Source: Hygrocybe punicea
Taxonomy: Eukaryota > Basidiomycota > Agaricomycetes > Agaricales > Hygrophoraceae
Assembly (NCBI GenBank): GCA_963556145.1
Contig: OY744465.1
Location: 4,898,001 to 4,962,000 of the forward strand
DNA: 64,000 bases
Direction: 5' to 3'
The notes under the pieces were generated by a model, which worked only from the letters and a program-made list of their open reading frames with translations, was not told where the DNA came from and made no database searches. Positions 59,770-64,000 of this stretch are shown piece by piece. Numbering within the stretch: the first letter of the stretch is position 1; each line of letters opens with the position of its first letter. A program made the translations under genes and the position numbers.

Positions 59770-61846
59770 TCACTGGTCGAACGTCTCTATAGTTTGAGCT
59801 TGAGTATCTTCCATTGCTTCATTCATCGTCAAATATCGGGGTTGTGAGAATCGATTCCAATCCTCCGGGCTCGCATCAGGTATGCGTCGAACATCCGTTG
59901 CGGTCGCAGTGAGGTTTTGCAAGCAAGGAGAGGAAGTTGTTGGGCTATGCACAATGATATCGCGCTCAACTCCCGATGTAATGATGTGAAGAAAATGGGG
60001 GTGTATTAGAGTAGTGTTGACGATGGATTGGTGGCCTGCATTAGTTAACCCGAGGCAATGCTCATGAAGAGAAAAAACACTTGCCATTCAATCGACAGAG
60101 TGGTGTCGATAATTCCGCCGGCACATATCGAGGTTCAGACATACCTTCGACAAAAGCTTGGACCAGGATCAATGCACGGATAAACAGAACAGAGCACAAA
60201 TTCACTTACCAACGACATTCGGTTCCTGAACAGTCCAGTCATTTACGCTGATTTTCCTCCTCCTTTCTATGAGCTCAGACAGACTGGGTAGTTTCCAAAC
60301 ATACGCCCGAAAGTCATCAGAGCCGGCACAGTAGTAATCGTCATTCTCAAGTCCTGGGCCTCCGAAAGATCCATGCTTGTAAGCTTCAGCATCGAGTTTG
60401 GTCAGCATTTCTGCCAAAATAAATACCTTGATGGTGCAGGAATTTGAATATGTTCGCTCGTCCGGAGATAGGGGCTCTCCGCTTGGCAGATTTTGTCCAT
60501 TGCATATAGCAAGTGGATGCGGATCCGAAATCGAGTAAATGGTAGGATAGTAATGCTAAAGGACATAGTGGATGGTGTGGCCTAAGATGAAGAAGCGTCT
60601 TTCAAGAACATACCAGCAATGTTACAGCAAGTCTACTCCCTAAAACAGAATCTGAGTGGGCGAGCTTTGAATTCATCCCAACAAACCTTCACGATCAAAT
60701 GTGATACTGCTACTCTCGGGATTGCTGAGGTAACCAAATGGGTTTTTCGACAATTTTGTGTTGTACTAGGGTGTCGTAAGACTTCACACAACACAACGAA
60801 AATTTGACAACACACGGTCTGAACAACTCCTTCTTGCGTCCTTTGTGATAGAGGGCCAAATGTCATGCGAGTATCACGAAGACAGACACGACCGTGACCA
60901 TCACTCGTAGCAAAGATGTTCTCCATGATGGGGTGAAATTGAACACCAGTAACTTCCGATGTAAGCTGAAGAGTTCCTTGTGCTCTTGACACGCGACTAC
61001 CAGCTCTGCCGTCATGGATGATCACGCGTCCATCTTCGCTGAAAACGCAATGTCCAAAGGGTCTCTTTTGAATGAAGTGAGCGTGATTGGGCTTACCTGG
61101 CACTGAGAAATACTTCGTCCTGCGTTGGATGAGCCGATAAACTGCGGATGCTGTCCTGAATACGACTTGAGCGACATCGACAGAATCAGAGGGGGATGAA
61201 TACGTTATGGTCCCTATTGGTTTCAATCGGTGATCTAGGATTTGAGGGCATATGCGTCACGTCGTATTTAAGAATTGTTTCATCTGTACCCCCACTAGTA
61301 AATATAAATGAAAAAGGTCGAGACAGATTCCGAAGCCCAGAGTATTCGATGATGACTGACGAATACAAGAAACGGTTGCTCGAGGACCATGCAATCGTGA
61401 ATATATTGCCCTGATTTTGGCATTATCGCCAGGTCACCTATTAAGATAAAAGAAGGTGCTCACGCGGGGCCCAACAAAGGTCCAGGAGGGTGCGTTGACA
61501 TTTTCTTGATGAAAGTCCCAAAGGTGAATGCAAAAATCTGTTGAGGAGCACGCGTAACTGCGGCGTCACAAACCTCATTTTTACGATAAACGTACCATCT
61601 CCACCACTCGCTAGAAATCTGCCATCGCCGGAAGAGAACGCAAGAGCATTGACGCAAGACCTGTGCGCACATAGTTTTCTAAACAGTTAGTACAGTCAGA
61701 GCCTTTCTTTTCTGCCAGTGGCACATTTGATTCAACTTGGCATACGGGAACCCTTTCGCAAATATTCCCGCTGTCGCATTCCTTCTTGCTTGCCTGAAAG
61801 TTCTGGCAGTGAATACACCGGATGATTCGAATTGAGAGTAAGACAT
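59770..61846 (-). CDS. WD40-repeat protein, DCAF5/WDR-like
   Basis: The minus-strand ATG at 61846 (MSYSQFESSGVFTARTFRQA) splices to KLCAHRSCVNALAFSSGDGRFLASGGD, a standard WD40 blade. IFTSGGTDETILKYDVT, ENIFATSDGHGRVCLRDTR and DDYYCAGSDDFRAYVWKLP follow. The last exon (60087-59770) has HQSIVNTTLIHPHFLHIITSGVERDIIVHSP, then SPEDWNRFSQPR. The blade set and the GHxSIVN...GVERDIxLHSP ending resemble DCAF5-type substrate receptors of CUL4-DDB1 ubiquitin ligases. That assignment rests on resemblance only; a generic WD40 scaffold is the alternative. The internal exons between 60200 and 61450 are short and separated by introns of about 50 nt. Confidence 0.82.
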
Positions 61847-62042
61847 AGTGGGTAGCCAAGAGCAATATGATACGTTTATGTATAATTACAATGCTACTGC
61901 TGTCTCGCACATAACTTGTGACAGCAGCAATTACATCTACGAATCTATGTCAAATGGATGGAGGAGAGGTTCTATGTTCTGTGGCGAAAACAAGTAAAAA
62001 TGAATGAGAAGATGTTCCGAATGAATATCGTGTCGGGGACTA

Positions 62043-64000
62043 CTACGAAACAGGGGCCAGAGCAGCTGCCTCGAATTCCTTGAAGCCTGGCAGCTCTACC
62101 TTCCCTCTGCCGTCTTCCCCGTCATTTCCTTCTTCGTCTTGCACCAGAGAAGTCGGCGGCCAGAGCCCTGAATGCACTTTCAAGGGTGGCAGTGTGATAG
62201 GCGGAGAAGCGGACCGCGACCCAGGCATCGACGTCGAGAAGCCTGCGTCGCAAAAATGAGACGGTGTAGAGACACCGGAATGCGATTGGCTTCCCGGTTG
62301 AGAAAAGCGCCACGGCATGTTCTTGGCGGGCCTTGCATTAATAGGCGTCATCCCAAAGGCCATGCGGACAGAGTGAGCGATGTGGTGATGACTCTGTGCG
62401 TATGCACTTCCCCCGCTGTGAATTCGTTTGTGTTGAGACAAAGTTGAAGACGGCCGCCAAGAGGAAGGTGACGGAGCACGGGAACTCGCTAGACTACCCC
62501 CAACACCGCTTTTAGGGGTAATGGGATACGAGGCAGCCAACGACGGACCCAAAGACTGTGATGTACTCTTCGGGCTGCTCCCGGGGCTGCTAGGCCCACT
62601 TGACAACTGAGGTGTCGGCAAGGACGGCAAGCTATGCTCACTCATATGTGAATAATGAGGATATGAGCGTGAGGAAAAGTTGGAAACTTCGTCCGCATCA
62701 GGATTCTTGCGTTTTACCATCACACGACTAAAAATATCGCTGCCGGGTGGACTGCTAGAATTACCTACCCTAACTGGCCGTGGCCCATAGAAGTGTGTAG
62801 AACCTTGCATGCCGGTGGTGACGAACTCGGGTTCAACGATATTTAGGGGTAGCGGTGGAACAGGAGATGATACGCGGGAGGGAGCGGCGGAGTGAAGTTT
62901 GAGTGTACGGAATGGACCCAGGACCGGGCTAGTCAACGATGTGAACGTGACTTCTGACGTCCGTGCGGAAGGGTACGAGGGATCGGGGCCCGAAGCGCGT
63001 GCCTGAGACTGGGAGTGAGCCTGTAGAGCGTCGGATGGTGGACGTGATGAGCTAGGAGTGCAGGACTCGGAATCAGAACTGATCGGCGACGGTGAATCCT
63101 CGTGCTCTTCGATGATGTTCTTCGGTTGATGCCCATGGGGCTGTGATCGGATAGGAGGGTGTGGGGTGTACTGGACTGGGTAAACAGGGTGCAGTCCGAT
63201 CTGGACGTGGGGATTCATTGTATCAACGATGCGGTTAGATGAATAGGGGCGTTCCAAGGAACCAGGCAACATTGGCGTCATCTGAAGTGTAGGATCACCC
63301 GTTCGCCTGGGTGGTTTACTTCTCTTCCAATCCTTGGAAGGGTTCTCCATTGTAGCAGACCCGCTGCACCGATGCTTTCCATTAGGAAGCTCTAATCCCT
63401 CACTCAAATTGACGCTTCCATTAGAGTGAAAGGGTGAAGACATCAGGCGGGCTGAAGAGCTGTGTGGTGTGGCATTCTGAGCAGCCTTTTGCGCTTCGAA
63501 TTCTGCGCAACGTAGTGTATCGGCAAATCTAACCTCGTACTCTGCGCGGCGGATCGCTTCTTGCCGCTGCAGGGTGTGGAGTCGATCCACTGCAACCTGA
63601 GAGAGTGTGGTGATCGCTGAGGGATTGGACCGCGCACGGTATGAGTGTCTGTAAGGGCGACGGTCTTGAACATCAGATTCATCCTGCGAATTCGAAGTAA
63701 TGGTTAGGGTTATAGAAGCTAAGGAGAACAATGGAGAGGGGGTGGACAATGGCGTATCCGACCAGATATGAAAGCGTACCTCATCATCGCTATTGGTCCT
63801 GCTACGAGGTTTCTTTGCTCGAGGGAATTCAATGTTGCCGTCAGCGCTTCTGTGACGATGCAGAATGCTGGTTGCATAATCTTCAACATCGTGCCCCACT
63901 CTAGAGTTCGTGTTACCACCTCCAGTGGTAGTGGGTCCGACACCGCCGGAATGCTTTATTTGCCGATGGTCATGAATACGGGAATGTCGAGTTAGCTCGT
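62043..64000 (-). CDS. C-terminal part of C2H2 zinc-finger transcription factor, CreA/Mig1-like
   Basis: Partial: the 5' part is beyond the right edge. The first visible codons on the minus strand give ELTRHSRIHDH, the end of a second C2H2 finger. Together with the D codon suggested by the preceding AC, it matches the SDELTRHSRIH finger of CreA/Mig1 glucose repressors (also found in some other C2H2 factors). The rest is a long Ser/Pro-rich disordered region, with an intron near 63778-63695. It includes KKPRSRTNSDDE, a helical EAIRRAEYEVRFADTLRCAE stretch, SRVMVKRKNPDADEV, and near the end HSVRMAFGMTPINARP and MPWRFSQP, which look conserved. It ends ...EFEAAALAPVS. If it is CreA, its targets would include starch-degrading genes such as the glucoamylase at 44202. 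Confidence 0.68.
   Translation of the reverse strand, partial: ELTRHSRIHDHRQIKHSGGVGPTTTGGGNTNSRVGHDVEDYATSILHRHRSADGNIEFPRAKKPRSRTNSDDEVRFHIWSDTPLSTPSPLFSLASITLTITSNSQDESDVQDRRPYRHSYRARSNPSAITTLSQVAVDRLHTLQRQEAIRRAEYEVRFADTLRCAEFEAQKAAQNATPHSSSARLMSSPFHSNGSVNLSEGLELPNGKHRCSGSATMENPSKDWKRSKPPRRTGDPTLQMTPMLPGSLERPYSSNRIVDTMNPHVQIGLHPVYPVQYTPHPPIRSQPHGHQPKNIIEEHEDSPSPISSDSESCTPSSSRPPSDALQAHSQSQARASGPDPSYPSARTSEVTFTSLTSPVLGPFRTLKLHSAAPSRVSSPVPPLPLNIVEPEFVTTGMQGSTHFYGPRPVRVGNSSSPPGSDIFSRVMVKRKNPDADEVSNFSSRSYPHYSHMSEHSLPSLPTPQLSSGPSSPGSSPKSTSQSLGPSLAASYPITPKSGVGGSLASSRAPSPSSWRPSSTLSQHKRIHSGGSAYAQSHHHIAHSVRMAFGMTPINARPAKNMPWRFSQPGSQSHSGVSTPSHFCDAGFSTSMPGSRSASPPITLPPLKVHSGLWPPTSLVQDEEGNDGEDGRGKVELPGFKEFEAAALAPVS

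Noticed and set aside
1..64000. CRISPR array, prophage or bacterial operon signals
   Set aside because: No regularly spaced repeats, no ribosome-binding sites and spliceosomal introns throughout; the window is eukaryotic.

Overview
This window comes from the nuclear genome of a filamentous fungus, almost certainly a basidiomycete of the mushroom-forming type (Agaricomycetes). The evidence is: nearly every gene is cut by many short introns of about 40-70 bp with GT-AG ends; some exons are only 7-18 nt long; genes are packed tightly on both strands; and the gene content is fungal (midasin, Mlp1/TPR nucleoporin, CreA/Mig1-like repressor, Egt1 ergothioneine synthase, SYLF and DUF1254 proteins, GH15 glucoamylase with CBM20). 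Gene models below were assembled by eye from reading frames, splice signals and family motifs. Outer coordinates are therefore firmer than internal exon edges.

Layout. 1-301: 5' part of a HIT-domain hydrolase gene (-), head to head with a 2-oxoglutarate/iron dioxygenase gene (+, 373-1910). 2264-9067: coiled-coil nuclear-basket nucleoporin (+). 9377-12673: a vWA domain joined to C-terminal RING/IBR/RING zinc modules (+). 13065-16943: serine/threonine kinase with a long disordered tail (-). 17171-33252: the 16-kb midasin gene (+). 33785-35949: nucleotide pyrophosphatase/phosphodiesterase (+), with a 404-bp MITE ending 26 bp before its start codon. 36075-37109: SYLF protein (-). 37429-38733: DUF1254/DUF1214 protein with an apparent frameshift (-). 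39148-40543: PA-TM-RING ubiquitin ligase (+). 41340-43185: triple CCCH zinc-finger protein (+). 43310-43693: a second MITE. 44202-46382: secreted glucoamylase (+). 46576-48446 (-) and 49093-51042 (+): divergent pair of related membrane-anchored aspartic proteases. 51327-52601: thioesterase-like hot-dog protein (-). 52734-54189: DHHC palmitoyltransferase (+). 54699-57962: EGT1 (+). 58076-59488: severin/gelsolin-like actin protein (-). 59770-61846: WD40/DCAF5-like protein (-). 62043-64000: C-terminal part of a CreA/Mig1-like zinc-finger repressor, cut by the window edge (-).

Most of the region is ordinary housekeeping content (ribosome assembly, nuclear pore, ubiquitin, palmitoylation, actin), with a secretory cluster at 39-51 kb (glucoamylase, two aspartic proteases, PA-RING). 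I found no CRISPR array, rRNA or convincing tRNA, and no metabolic gene cluster. The unusual signals are at fine scale: functional-site microexons, probable GC-AG introns, two TA-flanked MITEs in promoter regions, an inverted repeat inside the shared promoter of the protease pair, and the vWA-RBR domain architecture.
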